Positions 55,413-64,000 of a DNA stretch of 64,000 nt are shown here, piece by piece. The translations under genes and the position numbers were made by a program. The DNA is from Sphingomonas pituitosa NBRC 102491 (lineage in GTDB: Bacteria > Pseudomonadota > Alphaproteobacteria > Sphingomonadales > Sphingomonadaceae), in NCBI RefSeq assembly GCF_001598435.1, contig NZ_BCYY01000018.1:1-64000 (forward strand), given 5' to 3'. The notes below the pieces were generated by a model, which was not told the origin of the DNA, made no database searches, and saw only the letters and a program-made list of their open reading frames with translations. Numbering within the stretch: the first letter of the stretch is position 1; each line of letters begins with the position of its first letter.

Positions 55413-55955
55413 CCCAAGCCCGTGGGGCTCCGCCTCAGCTCAGCCGCAATGTCGCTGCGCTGCCATTGTGACGACACCTCGATGAGAGGAAAACGCCTTC
55501 GCATCCTGCACCAGCCATGCCAGGCGTGATAAGTGGGTGATCCCTGGGGCGTGCCCGCCGGTCAAGAGCCTGGTCTGCTCAGCTCGAGAGGAGACGAACC
55601 GCTGAACGATCCGGAGGGTTCGACATGTGGGTCTCAATGGCCCTTGTGGCACCCGCAGTAGGGGTTGTGAGCCGGATCGGTCGTGATGCGATAATCCGCG
55701 TCGCAGCCGTAAGGGTGCGTTGTGGCTTAAGCTTTCTACGACGAATCGCGTGGGTTGCTCACGCCTATACAAGATGAGGAGTGGAAGGGCGGTGGCCACC
55801 CTACACAAAACTCCGCAAAGTTGATTATCAAACCGCACACGACGCGCGTTCTACGCTCTCGTTAGGGCGTCTAACGTGCGTAAACGTGCGCTAGGGGCAC
55901 GTAAGCGTGCAGATCGCCTCTGCTAATGTGTGCGATTACTGTGCGGAAAGGTGGA
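55413..55955. other. Intergenic region downstream of tRNA-Phe
   Basis: About 540 bp without a gene. At 55873-55910 a cluster of ACGTGC repeats includes two direct AACGTGCG copies 10 bp apart and a hairpin ACGTGC-GCTAGGG-GCACGT, which may terminate tRNA-Phe transcription. Confidence 0.45.
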
Positions 55956-56031
55956 TGGTGCCCGGGGACGGAGTCGAACCGCCGACACTGCGATTTTCAG
56001 TCGCATGCTCTACCAACTGAGCTACCCGGGC
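55956..56031 (-). tRNA. tRNA-Phe (anticodon GAA)
   Basis: 76 nt on the minus strand with encoded CCA end. Acceptor GCCCGGG pairs with CCCGGGC; D-arm AGCTCAGTTGGTAGAGC; anticodon loop CTGAAAA with GAA; T-arm GGTTCGACTCC. Complete cloverleaf. Confidence 0.97.
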
Positions 56032-56062
56032 ACACCGGCGGAGCCGCCGGGGAGCGCGCCTG

Positions 56063-56245
56063 TTAGTCGGGGAATTCGTGGCTGTCCAGCCCCGAATGCA
56101 CATTTGTTTCGGCAGGCTCGCCGGGGACGCGATAGCCTTCGCCCAGCCATTGCAGCAGGTCGCGATCCTTGCAGCCGCGGCTGCAGAAGGGCTTGAAGTC
56201 GGCGGTGCTGGGCGTGCCGCAGATCGGGCAGGCGTCGCGGGGCAT
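56063..56245 (-). CDS. yacG: DNA gyrase inhibitor YacG (zinc-binding)
   Basis: 60 residues. Four-cysteine zinc site CPICGTP...FCSRGCKDRDL, followed by WLGEGYRVPGEP, is the YacG signature. YacG binds GyrB and blocks gyrase binding to DNA in E. coli. It follows the RNase E/G gene by 5 bp, so it is the last gene of the infA-maf-RNase-yacG run. Confidence 0.92.
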   Translation of the reverse strand: MPRDACPICGTPSTADFKPFCSRGCKDRDLLQWLGEGYRVPGEPAETNVHSGLDSHEFPD

Positions 56246-56250
56246 GCGGG

Positions 56251-57201
56251 TCACTCCTTGGGGGTCACGAACTGGACCGCGCCGCCCATGCGCCGGGCGA
56301 GCGTCTCGGTCCAGTCGGGCTCGCGCGCCAGGCGGCGGGCGATTCGGGTATCGACCATATGGGTGGCCGGCACCGGCGGGGGAAGGCGTTCCAAGCGACG
56401 CAGCTCGGCGCGGGTCGCCGCACCCACCGGATCGGCGTGGAGCAGCTCGGGCAGCGAGGGGCGGGTGCGGCGGCGGACGATCTGGAGGAAGCCGAAGCCG
56501 TTCACCGCGGTGCGCTCGAACGGCTGGGGCAGCGCGGCGTCGATCGCCTCGGCAACGGCGTTGCGCGCCGCCTTGCTGCTCAGCGTCGGGAAGTCGATGC
56601 CGATCGAGCCGCCGATGCCAAATCGCTCGATCGCGCGGGCGACGGCGTGGGCGGCGGCGATCGACAGGGGTTCGAGCGGGCCCGATCCGTCGACGTCGAA
56701 CAGCGTCATCGCGGGCGTGGGGGACATGCGCAGCGCGCCGCCTGGGAAGGCAATCTCGCCGGTATAGGCTTCGTCGAGCAGTTCGGACCAGCCGGCCTCT
56801 TCCAGTGCGTCGGCCTCGTGCGGGCGTGGGGTGCGCACGGGATGATCGCTGGCAGTGATGCGGGCAAGCAGGTCCGGGCCGTCGCCCAAGGGGGCTTCGG
56901 CGGGCGCGGGGACGGCCTTGGGGAGCTTGGCGCGGCCGGGTTCGGGGATCGCCTCGCGGACGATCTTCACCTTCAGCGGCGCGCCTTGCGTGATGCTCTT
57001 GGGCAGCGGATCGCACAGCGCCTCGCCGCCCCGGTCGAGCGTCACCTTGCCGCTGGATTTATCGGCGAGTCGTGCCCCGCAGATCGCGCCGACCTGCGGG
57101 CCGGTGCCGGCGAGCTCGATCCGTGCCTTCCAGATCACCCCGCGCGCGACGAGGGCGGCGCGGTTCTCGCCGATCCCCGCCTCGTACAGCCACTCAGCCA
57201 A
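56251..57201 (-). CDS. Ribonuclease E/G-family protein
   Basis: 316 residues, TTG start overlapping the end of maf by 8 bp. The text LAEWLYEAGIGENRAALV, then TLFDVDGSGPLEPLSIAAA, IGIDFPTLSSKAARNAV and VNGFGFLQIVRRRTRPSL follows the RNase G catalytic region, including the metal-binding Asp residues (FDVDG, GIDF). It is shorter than RNase G (about 490), lacking a clear S1 domain, a form seen in sphingomonads. Probably degrades or matures structured RNAs. Confidence 0.8.
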   Translation of the reverse strand: MAEWLYEAGIGENRAALVARGVIWKARIELAGTGPQVGAICGARLADKSSGKVTLDRGGEALCDPLPKSITQGAPLKVKIVREAIPEPGRAKLPKAVPAPAEAPLGDGPDLLARITASDHPVRTPRPHEADALEEAGWSELLDEAYTGEIAFPGGALRMSPTPAMTLFDVDGSGPLEPLSIAAAHAVARAIERFGIGGSIGIDFPTLSSKAARNAVAEAIDAALPQPFERTAVNGFGFLQIVRRRTRPSLPELLHADPVGAATRAELRRLERLPPPVPATHMVDTRIARRLAREPDWTETLARRMGGAVQFVTPKE

Positions 57202-57763
57202 GGGGGTAGCCGGCGGCGGCGAGCAGCGCGCGCGCCTCGAACACCGGCAGGCCGACGACGCCCGAATGGCTGCCGGAGAGGAAGCGCACGAACGCCTCGG
57301 CCTTGCCCTGGATAGCATAGCCGCCCGCCTTGCCCATGCCTTCGCCGCTGGCGACGTACCAGTCGATATCGGCATCGCTGAGGCGCTTGAAGGCGACGAC
57401 GGTGTCGGACACGCGGGTGCGGGCCTTGCCATCGGCGCCGATCACGCAGAGCGCGGAGAGGCAGTGGTGGCGACGGCCGGAGAGCAGCGCCAGCATGCGG
57501 CGCAGATCGGCCTCGTCCGCGGGCTTGCCGAGGATGCGGCGGCCGACGGCGATGGTGGTGTCGCCGGCAAGGACGATCTCGTCGGGGGCACGCGTCACCG
57601 CATGCGCCTTGGCGGTGGCGACGCGCAGCACATAGGGGCGCGGCAGTTCGCCGGGGCGGACATCCTCGTCCACATCGGGCGCAGCGACGCGATCGGGCGC
57701 GGCGCCGATCCGGGTGAGCAGATCAAGCCGTCGCGGCGAAGTGGAAGCGAGCACGAGCCGCAT
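57194..57763 (-). CDS. maf: Maf-family nucleotide pyrophosphatase
   Basis: 189 residues. Maf/HAM1 fold: LASTSPRRLDLLTRIG at the N-terminus, VLAGDTTIAVGRRILGKP, and KAGGYAIQGKA. These enzymes hydrolyse non-canonical or modified nucleoside triphosphates such as dTTP/UTP or m5U derivatives, and affect septum formation. ATG at 57763 (a GTG three codons earlier is possible). It starts 13 bp after the infA stop. Confidence 0.92.
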   Translation of the reverse strand: MRLVLASTSPRRLDLLTRIGAAPDRVAAPDVDEDVRPGELPRPYVLRVATAKAHAVTRAPDEIVLAGDTTIAVGRRILGKPADEADLRRMLALLSGRRHHCLSALCVIGADGKARTRVSDTVVAFKRLSDADIDWYVASGEGMGKAGGYAIQGKAEAFVRFLSGSHSGVVGLPVFEARALLAAAGYPLG

Positions 57764-57776
57764 GGGCGGCACCCGC

Positions 57777-57995
57777 TTACTTGAAGCGGTAGGTGATGCG
57801 GCCCTTGGTCAGGTCGTACGGGGTCAGCTCGACGAGCACCTCGTCGCCGACCAGCACGCGGATGCGGTTCTTGCGCATCTTGCCGGCGGTGTGGCCGAGA
57901 ATCTCATGATCGTTCTCAAGCCGGACGCGGAACATGGCGTTGGGGAGAAGCTCCACAACCTGTCCACGCATTTCAAGCAGTTCTTCTTTGGCCAA
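57777..57995 (-). CDS. infA: Translation initiation factor IF-1
   Basis: 72 residues, full length. S1-type OB fold: [20 protein letters not shown], then [18 protein letters not shown] and [13 protein letters not shown]. Starts with TTG at 57995, SD GAGG, consistent with initiation-codon sensitivity of translation-factor genes. First gene of the infA-maf-RNase-yacG series. Longer upstream frames are spurious. Confidence 0.96.
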   Translation of the reverse strand: MAKEELLEMRGQVVELLPNAMFRVRLENDHEILGHTAGKMRKNRIRVLVGDEVLVELTPYDLTKGRITYRFK

Positions 57996-58131
57996 AAAAT
58001 GCCTCTCAGGGATTAGCGCGCGTAAAAGTGCGTCGCCCTTACAGCGCTGGAAGGAAAAAGGGAAGGCGGCGCGGAACACGCGCGTCTTCCTTCGGGATGT
58101 GGGGAGTTGGCGGTAGGAGGGCAAGGTTGAT

Positions 58132-58310
58132 AAATCCTCCCCTGCGCAGCAGGGGAGGGGGACCGCCGCCAAAGGCGGTGGTGGAGGGGCCGCCGCGATC
58201 TGCGGCGGTTGTTCCTGCACCATCGGCGCTTTCTGCGCCTTCCGGCGCAGCCCCTCCACCATTCGCTAGCGCGAACGGTTCCCCTCCCCCAGCAAGCTGG
58301 AGGAGGATTT
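58132..58310. repeat. Inverted pair of sphingomonad intergenic repeats
   Basis: Two arms of about 60 bp in opposite orientation: the left begins AAATCCTCCCCTGCGCAGCA, the right ends in the mirror GCTGGAGGAGGATTT. Both contain a CCTCCACC / GGTGGAGG core. Such palindromic GC-rich repeats are frequent between genes in Sphingomonas (REP-like). The left arm also holds its own hairpin, CTCCCCTGC-GCA-GCAGGGGAG. It may stabilise or terminate hppA mRNA. Confidence 0.75.
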
Positions 58311-58317
58311 GACGTCC

Positions 58318-60507
58318 TCAGTGCGTGCCGCCGCCCGCCAGCGCCGCGAGCAGCAGCAGGGCGACGATGTTGGTGATCTTGATCATCGGGTTCACCGCCG
58401 GGCCGGCGGTATCCTTGTACGGATCGCCCACCGTGTCGCCGGTGACCGCCGCCTTGTGGGCATCGCTGCCCTTGCCGCCGTAATTGCCGTCCTCGATATA
58501 TTTCTTCGCATTGTCCCAGGCGCCGCCGCCGCTGGTCATCGAGATGGCGACGAACAGGCCGGAGACGATCACACCGAGCAGCATCGCGCCCACCGTGGCG
58601 AAGCCCTGTTCCTTGCCCGCCACCGCGGCGATCAGGAAATAGACCGCGATCGGACTGAGCACCGGCAGCAGCGAGGGGATGATCATCTCGCGGATCGCCG
58701 CCTTGGTGACGATGTCGACGGTGCGGGCATAATTGGGCCGGCTGGTGCCCGCCATGATGCCCGGATTGTCGCGGAACTGGGCGCGGACGTCCTCCACCAC
58801 CGATCCCGCCGCGCGGCCGACCGCGGTCATGCCGAACGCGCCGAACAGATAGGGAAGCAGCGCGCCGAGCAGCAGCCCGACGATGATGTACGGGTTGGAG
58901 AGCGAGAAGTTGACCGGCCCGGTCAGCCCCAGCGCGTCGTGATAATGGTCGAGGTCGGTGGTGTAGGCGCCGAACAGCACCAGGGCCGCCAGCGCCGCCG
59001 AGCCGATCGCATAGCCCTTGGTCACCGCCTTGGTGGTGTTGCCCACCGCGTCGAGCGCGTCGGTCTTGTGGCGGACATCGTCGGGCAGGCCCGCCATTTC
59101 GGCGATGCCGCCGGCATTGTCGGTCACCGGGCCATAGGCGTCGAGCGCGACCACCATGCCGGCCAGCGCCAGCAGCGAGGTGGCGGCGAACGCCACGCCG
59201 AGGATGCCGGCGATCTGATAGGTGGCGATCACCGCGACGACGATCACCAGCGTCGGCAGCGCGGTCGATTCGAGGCTGATCGCGAGGCCCTGGATGACAT
59301 TGGTGCCGTGGCCGGTGACCGAAGCCTTGGCGATGGATTTCACCGGGCGGAAGTTGGTGCCGGTGTAATATTCGGTGATCCACACCAGCAGGCCGGTGAC
59401 GACCAGGCCGATCATCATGCACCAGAACAGGCCCATGCCGGTGACGTTCGGCATCGCGGTAGCCGCGGCCACCGCATCGGCCGAAAGCGAGCTGCCGTCG
59501 AGCAGCGCGGAAGGCTCGCCCAGGGAGGCGAGCGAATCCTGCATCCGTCCGCCCAGCACATAATAGGTGGCGCCGTAGATCGCCGGGACCGACAGGATCA
59601 CGGTGGTCCAGAAACCCTTGTAGAGCGCGCCCATGATCGACTGGTTGGCGCCTAGCCGCACCATATAGGTGCCGAGGATCGAGGTGATGATGCACACGCC
59701 CCCGACCAGCAGCGGCAGGGCCATCAGCCGGGTGAGCAGCACGGTATCGATGCCGCGCAACAGCAGCGCGATCGTCACCATGGTCAGGCCCAGCGTGACG
59801 ACATAGGTTTCGAACAGATCGGCGGCCATGCCGGCGCAGTCGCCGACATTGTCGCCGACATTGTCGGCGATCACGGCAGGGTTGCGGGGGTCGTCCTCCG
59901 GAATGCCGGCTTCTACCTTGCCGACCAGATCGGCGCCGACATCGGCCGCCTTGGTGAAGATGCCGCCGCCCAGCCGCGCGAAGATCGAGATCAGCGAGGC
60001 GCCGAAGGCGAGCGTCGACAAAGTGAGCACGACGATACGGTCGTTCGGGGCATGGTGCGCCACTTCGACGAGATACCAGAACAGCACCGCGATCGAGAGC
60101 AGGCCGAGACCCGCCACCAGCATGCCGGTGATCGCGCCGGAGCGGAAGGCGAGGGTGAGCCCGCCCTGCAGGCTGCCGCGCGCCGCTTCGGCCGTGCGCA
60201 CGTTCGCGCGGACCGAGATGTTCATGCCGACGAAGCCGGCCACGCCGGACAGGATCGCGCCGATCAGGAAGCCGATGGTGGGGATGGGCCCCAGCGTGAG
60301 GAACAGCACGACGCCGACAACGGCACCGACCACGGCGATGGCGGTATATTGCCGCGTCAGATAGGCCTTGGCGCCTTCCTGGATGGCGGCGGCGATATCC
60401 TGCATCTTGGCATTGCCGGCCGGTGCGCGCAGCACCTGCTGACTCGTGAAAAATCCATAGGCCACGGCGATCAGGCCGCAGACGATGGCGAAATAGACGA
60501 TCGTCAT
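58318..60507 (-). CDS. hppA: Membrane proton-translocating pyrophosphatase
   Basis: 729 residues, about 16 transmembrane helices. Catalytic motifs [20 protein letters not shown] and [12 protein letters not shown] are intact. The key [10 protein letters not shown] has Lys instead of Ala, the mark of K+-independent H+-pumping enzymes. It pumps protons into the periplasm using PPi hydrolysis, or makes PPi in reverse. ATG at 60507 with GGAGG. Very strongly conserved. Confidence 0.96.
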   Translation of the reverse strand: MTIVYFAIVCGLIAVAYGFFTSQQVLRAPAGNAKMQDIAAAIQEGAKAYLTRQYTAIAVVGAVVGVVLFLTLGPIPTIGFLIGAILSGVAGFVGMNISVRANVRTAEAARGSLQGGLTLAFRSGAITGMLVAGLGLLSIAVLFWYLVEVAHHAPNDRIVVLTLSTLAFGASLISIFARLGGGIFTKAADVGADLVGKVEAGIPEDDPRNPAVIADNVGDNVGDCAGMAADLFETYVVTLGLTMVTIALLLRGIDTVLLTRLMALPLLVGGVCIITSILGTYMVRLGANQSIMGALYKGFWTTVILSVPAIYGATYYVLGGRMQDSLASLGEPSALLDGSSLSADAVAAATAMPNVTGMGLFWCMMIGLVVTGLLVWITEYYTGTNFRPVKSIAKASVTGHGTNVIQGLAISLESTALPTLVIVVAVIATYQIAGILGVAFAATSLLALAGMVVALDAYGPVTDNAGGIAEMAGLPDDVRHKTDALDAVGNTTKAVTKGYAIGSAALAALVLFGAYTTDLDHYHDALGLTGPVNFSLSNPYIIVGLLLGALLPYLFGAFGMTAVGRAAGSVVEDVRAQFRDNPGIMAGTSRPNYARTVDIVTKAAIREMIIPSLLPVLSPIAVYFLIAAVAGKEQGFATVGAMLLGVIVSGLFVAISMTSGGGAWDNAKKYIEDGNYGGKGSDAHKAAVTGDTVGDPYKDTAGPAVNPMIKITNIVALLLLAALAGGGTH

Positions 60508-60705
60508 AGAGTGGCATCCTCCCCTGCACTTGCGGGTCGCGGCGCGCGCCGGATCAGTCCAGTCTCGTCCGCAAGGGCAAAGGGTATAGCAATAGGGGGA
60601 TGGCGCAAGGCGATTGGGATGGGAGATGCAAGGACTGCGCCCTCCTTCCACCCCGTCGCCATTCCCGCGGAGGCGGGGATGACGGCTTGTGGCGGGGGAG
60701 GGGTC

Positions 60706-61191
60706 TTACCGCGCGCCCGCGATGATCCGCCGCACGCCCTCCAGCACCCAGCCATAGACGAGGTGCGAGGCTGCGCCATATGCATGGACCGAGGCCGGCG
60801 TGTTGGTCGGCCCGCTGCCCAGGCCGAGCGCCGGCACCGCGCCTTCGTCGAGCAGCGCGGAGGTGACGACGCCGTAGGCGCCGCCGAAGCCGGAGGCCGC
60901 TTCCGGCCGGTATTCGGTAATCAGGCCGTAGATGCCGCCCAGCACGCCGCCGACGATGTAATGCACCGCCTGTCCGGAAGCCTCGCGGTACGGCTCCGGC
61001 ACCTTGTCGCCCGTGGTCGCCTCGACCACCACGTCTGCGGCCTTGACCGTCGCGGGGTCGCCGTCGCTCTGGTCTTCCTTGGGGATCAGCTTGCCCGCCT
61101 GGTTCTGGAACGCGGCCATCGCGGCCGAGGCGACCAGGCCGGCGGTGACGCCCGCGAGAAGGCCGATCAGGGGACGGGGGTTCGATGCCAT
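60706..61191 (-). CDS. DUF1440/YagU-like membrane protein
   Basis: 161 residues. Hydrophobic N-terminal helix (LIGLLAGVTAGLVASAAMAAF), an extracytoplasmic acidic stretch, a second helix (HYIVGGVLGGIYGLITEY) and further hydrophobic segments (GGAYGVVTSAL, SHLVYGWVLEG). This matches YagU-like inner-membrane proteins linked to acid tolerance in E. coli; role here unknown. ATG at 61191. Confidence 0.75.
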   Translation of the reverse strand: MASNPRPLIGLLAGVTAGLVASAAMAAFQNQAGKLIPKEDQSDGDPATVKAADVVVEATTGDKVPEPYREASGQAVHYIVGGVLGGIYGLITEYRPEAASGFGGAYGVVTSALLDEGAVPALGLGSGPTNTPASVHAYGAASHLVYGWVLEGVRRIIAGAR

Positions 61192-61259
61192 GCGTGCTGC
61201 TCCAAACGGGGATGCGGCGGGGCGCCGCACCGAAGAAAAGCGTGCCCCGCCGAACGCGA

Positions 61260-62180
61260 TCAGTAGCGGATGCGCTCCGCCTTCACCTGATCCCTGGCGA
61301 GGAACGCCTGGACACTGTCGGCACCTGCCAGATGGCCGGCGCCCACTGCCAAGAACACCGTTCCCGGCTTTTGGAGCCGTGCCTCGATCCATTTCGCCCA
61401 GCGCGCATTGCGATCGGTCAGGAGGATCTTCGCGAGTTCGGGGGTGTCGCGCATGCCTTCGTTCATCGTTGCGCCCAGCGCTTCGGGATCGCCCGCGGCC
61501 CATTGGTCGATCATCCGCCCGAGCTCGGTGCCGAGCTTGGGATAATCCTCCACTGCCGAGCCGAGAAAGGCGAGCTGGAGCTCCGGCGACATGCTCGAGA
61601 AATAGCCGAGCTGCTGTTCCGCGGTCTCCAGCCCGATCACCGGCTTGCCGGCATCCTTCGCAGCGCTGGTCAGCACCTTCTCCGCGCCGCTGGCGGGGTC
61701 ATAGCCGAGCTTGGGCAGCCCGGCGACGCTGAGCGTGATGCCTGCCACCCAGGGCTGCAGCGCATCGAACGCCGCGGGCGGCGCGCCGATATCTGCCATC
61801 GCCTTCAGATAGGCGTCGCGCTTGTCGGCGGGCAGCTGTTCGGCGATCGGCTTGGAGCCCGGCGGTGCCAGCGCCGTCTTCACCAGCAGCCCCTGCATCG
61901 CGGCGGGGTCCGGCTCGATCAATTCGAGCACCAGCGTGTCGCTCTTGTCGAAGGCCGTCTTCACCGCCGAATCGAACCAGCTGAGGCCGGGCTTCAGCAC
62001 ATGCACGGTGCCGAACAGATAGATGGTGGTGTCGGCATCCTTGACGACCCACAGTGCCGGATCGGCCGGGCGGCTCTGCACGGCGGGCGCAGCGGCCGGG
62101 GCGGCCTGGCCCCAGGCCAGCGGGCTGAACAGCAGCGCCAGCGGCGCGGCGGCGACGGCGAACAGCGACTTCAACTTCAC
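61260..62180 (-). CDS. TraB/GumN-family protein
   Basis: 306 residues with signal peptide (KLKSLFAVAAAPLALLFSPL, cleaved near AWGQA). The family motif WVVKDADTTIYLFGTVHVL and the C-terminal GTVFLAVGAGHLAG match TraB/GumN, putative metallo-peptidase-like proteins. Possibly exported. The start is GTG at 62180 with GGGGGAG; a TTG six codons earlier is less likely. Confidence 0.83.
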   Translation of the reverse strand: MKLKSLFAVAAAPLALLFSPLAWGQAAPAAAPAVQSRPADPALWVVKDADTTIYLFGTVHVLKPGLSWFDSAVKTAFDKSDTLVLELIEPDPAAMQGLLVKTALAPPGSKPIAEQLPADKRDAYLKAMADIGAPPAAFDALQPWVAGITLSVAGLPKLGYDPASGAEKVLTSAAKDAGKPVIGLETAEQQLGYFSSMSPELQLAFLGSAVEDYPKLGTELGRMIDQWAAGDPEALGATMNEGMRDTPELAKILLTDRNARWAKWIEARLQKPGTVFLAVGAGHLAGADSVQAFLARDQVKAERIRY

Positions 62181-62243
62181 GCCGGAAAACTCCCCCAAAT
62201 GGGCCGGCGAAGCCCCGCGCTCCGCCGGTGTACTGGTCCTATA

Positions 62244-63080
62244 TCACGCTTTCAGCCGCGCGGCATGCCAGGCAACATGTTCCGCAAGGAAGGTCGAGAC
62301 GAAATAATAGCTGTGGTCATAGCCCGGCTGCAGCCGCAGCGTCAGCGGGATGTCCGCGGCCGCGCAGGCATCCGCCAGCAGCTGCGGGCGCAGCTGTTCG
62401 GCGAGGAAGGCGTCGGCATCGCCCTGATCGACCAGCAGGTCGGGCAGGCGGGCGCCGTCCTCGATCAGGGCGACCGCATCGTGTGTGCGCCATGCCGCCG
62501 GGTTGTCGCCGAGATAGCCGCCCAGCGCCTTCTGCCCCCAGGGAACCTGCGACGGCGCGACGATCGGCGCGAAGGCGGAGACGCTGCGGAACCGCTCGGG
62601 GTTGCGCAGGGCGATGGTCAGGGCACCGTGCCCGCCCATCGAGTGGCCGGTGATCCCCTGCCGGGCCATGTCGGCCATCGGGAAGTGCTCGGCGAGCAAC
62701 GCGGGCAATTCGTCCTCGACATAGCTCCGCATGTGGAAATGCTGCGACCAGGGTTCCTGGGTCGCATCGACATAGAAGCCGGCGCCCTGGCCGAAGTCGT
62801 ACGCCGGCACGTCGATCACGCCCTCGCCGCGCGGGGAGGTGTCCGGCGCCACGAAGATCACGCCAGCCTCGGCACAGGCGCGGCGATACTCGCCCTTCTC
62901 GGTGACGTTGGCGTGGGTGCAGGTGAGCCCGGAGAGATACCAGAGCACCGGCAGCTTCGCGCCCTCGTCATGCGGCGGGACATAGACCGAGAAGGTCATC
63001 GGCGTGCCCGTCGCGGCGGAGGCGTGGCGGTATACGCCCTGCACCCCGCCGAACGCCTTGTTGGTCGACAGCGTTTCCAT
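62244..63080 (-). CDS. fghA: S-formylglutathione hydrolase
   Basis: 278 residues. Alpha/beta hydrolase with nucleophile elbow GHSMGGHGAL (Ser), LSGLTCTHANVTEKGEYRR oxyanion region, catalytic Asp in LVDQGDADAFL, and His in YDHSYYFVSTF. It hydrolyses S-formylglutathione to formate and glutathione, the second step of formaldehyde detoxification. It begins on the stop codon of the VOC gene (TGATG overlap) and lies downstream of adhC. Confidence 0.95.
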   Translation of the reverse strand: METLSTNKAFGGVQGVYRHASAATGTPMTFSVYVPPHDEGAKLPVLWYLSGLTCTHANVTEKGEYRRACAEAGVIFVAPDTSPRGEGVIDVPAYDFGQGAGFYVDATQEPWSQHFHMRSYVEDELPALLAEHFPMADMARQGITGHSMGGHGALTIALRNPERFRSVSAFAPIVAPSQVPWGQKALGGYLGDNPAAWRTHDAVALIEDGARLPDLLVDQGDADAFLAEQLRPQLLADACAAADIPLTLRLQPGYDHSYYFVSTFLAEHVAWHAARLKA

Positions 63081-63466
63081 CAGGCGCGGACCGGGTGGAC
63101 GGCGCAGAGCTTGTTCCCGGAGGGATCGCGCAGATAGGCGAGGTAGAGCCTGCGACCGCCGGTCGCCTCGCGGACGCCGGGCGGATCCTCGATCGCGGTG
63201 CCGCCATGCGCGAGGCCCGCGGCATGCCAGGCATCGGCCATCTCCGGGCTCTTGGCGTGGAAGCCGATCGTGCCGCCATTGGCGCAGCTTGCCGGCTCGC
63301 CGTTGATCGGTCGGGTGATCAGCAGGCGGCCGCCGTCGTGCGCGTAGATCAGGCGGCCGCGCTCGTCGACCACGCCTTCGGGAATGCCGAGGGCGCCCAG
63401 AGCGGCGTCGTAGAAGGTCTTGGCGGCGTCCATATCGTCCGCGCCGAGCATCACATGGGTGAACAT
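63080..63466 (-). CDS. VOC-family (glyoxalase-like) protein of the formaldehyde operon
   Basis: 128 residues. VOC fold: MFTHVMLGADDMDAAKTFYD, IGFHAKSPEMADAWHAAG, LRDPSGNKLCAVH. Conserved between adhC and fghA in many alpha- and gammaproteobacteria; the exact role is unproven, possibly in glutathione adduct handling. Co-transcribed: 12 bp after adhC, and 1-bp overlap with fghA. Confidence 0.88.
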   Translation of the reverse strand: MFTHVMLGADDMDAAKTFYDAALGALGIPEGVVDERGRLIYAHDGGRLLITRPINGEPASCANGGTIGFHAKSPEMADAWHAAGLAHGGTAIEDPPGVREATGGRRLYLAYLRDPSGNKLCAVHPVRA

Positions 63467-63478
63467 GGCCTGCGCTCC

Positions 63479-64000
63479 TTAGTAGACGACGACGCTGCGG
63501 ATGCTCTCGCCCGCATGCATCAGCTCGAAGCCCTTGTTGATCTCTTCCAGCGTCAGGATGTGGGTGATCATCGGGTCGATCGCGATCTTGCCGTTCATGT
63601 ACCAGTCGACGATCTTCGGCACGTCGGTCCGGCCCTTGGCGCCGCCGAACGCGGTGCCCTTCCAGACGCGGCCGGTGACCAGCTGGAACGGGCGCGTGGC
63701 GATCTCCTTGCCCGCTTCGGCCACGCCGATGATGATCGATTCGCCCCAGCCGCGATGGCAGCATTCGAGCGCGGTGCGCATCACTTCGGTATTGCCGGTG
63801 GCGTCGAAGCTGTAGTCGGCGCCGCCATCGGTCAGCTCGACGACCTTGGCGACGACCTGTTCGCGCGACATGCCCTTGGTGTTGAGAAAGTGGGTCATGC
63901 CGAACTTGCGGCCCCATTCCTCGCGGTCCGGGTTGACGTCGATGCCGATGATCTGGCCCGCACCGGCCAGCCGTGCGCCCTGGATAACGTTGAGGCCGAT
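63479..64000 (-). CDS. adhC: S-(hydroxymethyl)glutathione dehydrogenase, C-terminal part
   Basis: The last ~173 residues of a class III alcohol dehydrogenase; the 5' end lies beyond the window. Rossmann fold segment (IIGIDVNPDREEWGRKFG, TDGGADYSFDATGNTEVMR), then AFGGAKGRTDVPKIVDWYM and the class III ending HAGESIRSVVVY. It oxidises S-hydroxymethylglutathione with NAD+ in formaldehyde removal. First gene of the adhC-VOC-fghA operon. Confidence 0.94.
   Translation of the reverse strand: MGLNVIQGARLAGAGQIIGIDVNPDREEWGRKFGMTHFLNTKGMSREQVVAKVVELTDGGADYSFDATGNTEVMRTALECCHRGWGESIIIGVAEAGKEIATRPFQLVTGRVWKGTAFGGAKGRTDVPKIVDWYMNGKIAIDPMITHILTLEEINKGFELMHAGESIRSVVVY

Noticed and set aside
57777..58262. 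161-residue version of IF-1
   Set aside because: IF-1 is 72 residues; the extra N-terminus is translated intergenic repeat DNA. The TTG at 57995 with SD is the start.
58309..59655. 448-codon plus-strand frame antisense to hppA
   Set aside because: Arg/His/Gly-rich low-complexity translation typical of high-GC antisense frames.
58013..60529. 838-codon open frame on the minus strand across hppA
   Set aside because: A +1 frame shadow of hppA, rich in Arg/Gly/His; the true hppA frame has all catalytic motifs.
62244..63917. 557-codon fusion of fghA with upstream sequence
   Set aside because: The upstream part is a shadow of adhC and the VOC gene; fghA starts at 63080 with the stop-start overlap.

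Overview
The window looks like a Sphingomonadales (Sphingomonas-type) chromosome. Supporting signs are high GC, frequent GTG/TTG starts behind clear Shine-Dalgarno (SD) sequences, EcfG-type stress promoters (GGAAC-N16/17-CGTT), a MucR-like regulator, and a housekeeping block of tRNA-Phe, yacG, RNase E/G, maf, infA and hppA. Genus-level assignment is inference; no 16S rRNA is present.

Layout. Positions 1-55900 form an accessory, signalling-rich region of short, mostly monocistronic genes with long non-coding gaps. Positions 1-6400 hold a haem-oxygenase-like diiron protein, a Crp/Fnr regulator, a cupin, a CheY-like receiver, an EAL protein and an iron-permease-like protein. Positions 6400-12140 hold a PAS-rich hybrid kinase, an HWE kinase and a convergent receiver. 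An IS3 element lies at 12.6-13.8 kb. A DUF2252 protein and a degenerate receiver follow. An alternative oxidase (17.1-17.8 kb) is divergent from a FixL-like haem-PAS kinase and FixJ (17.9-20.0 kb). Then come a VOC protein, a WYL regulator, a GAF/GGDEF pair and several small genes. An IS66 element (27.3-29.8 kb) splits a VOC gene and leaves an 8-bp target duplication. Positions 31.2-39.1 kb hold three hybrid kinases and a soluble pyrophosphatase. A TnpB element (42.3-43.6 kb) splits a membrane-protein gene at a CTAAAAG sequence. Positions 44.2-55.4 kb hold a CoiA-like protein, a general-stress cluster (PRC-barrel, hemerythrin, MucR-like, EcfG-type sigma factor), a two-gene DNA-methylase operon and an arginine-deiminase-superfamily enzyme.

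From tRNA-Phe (55956) onward the character changes to GC-richer, tightly packed core genes: yacG, RNase E/G, maf, infA, hppA, a DUF1440-like protein, a TraB/GumN protein, and the formaldehyde-detoxification cluster adhC-VOC-fghA, which runs off the right edge.

How the genes fit together. Three themes recur: sensing of redox state, oxygen and other inputs (FixLJ-AOX, many PAS and GAF domains, hemerythrin, two Crp/Fnr proteins); c-di-GMP turnover (EAL and GGDEF proteins); and an EcfG stress regulon visible from promoter sequences. Three mobile elements have inserted, and two of them broke genes that can be rebuilt in frame from the flanks.
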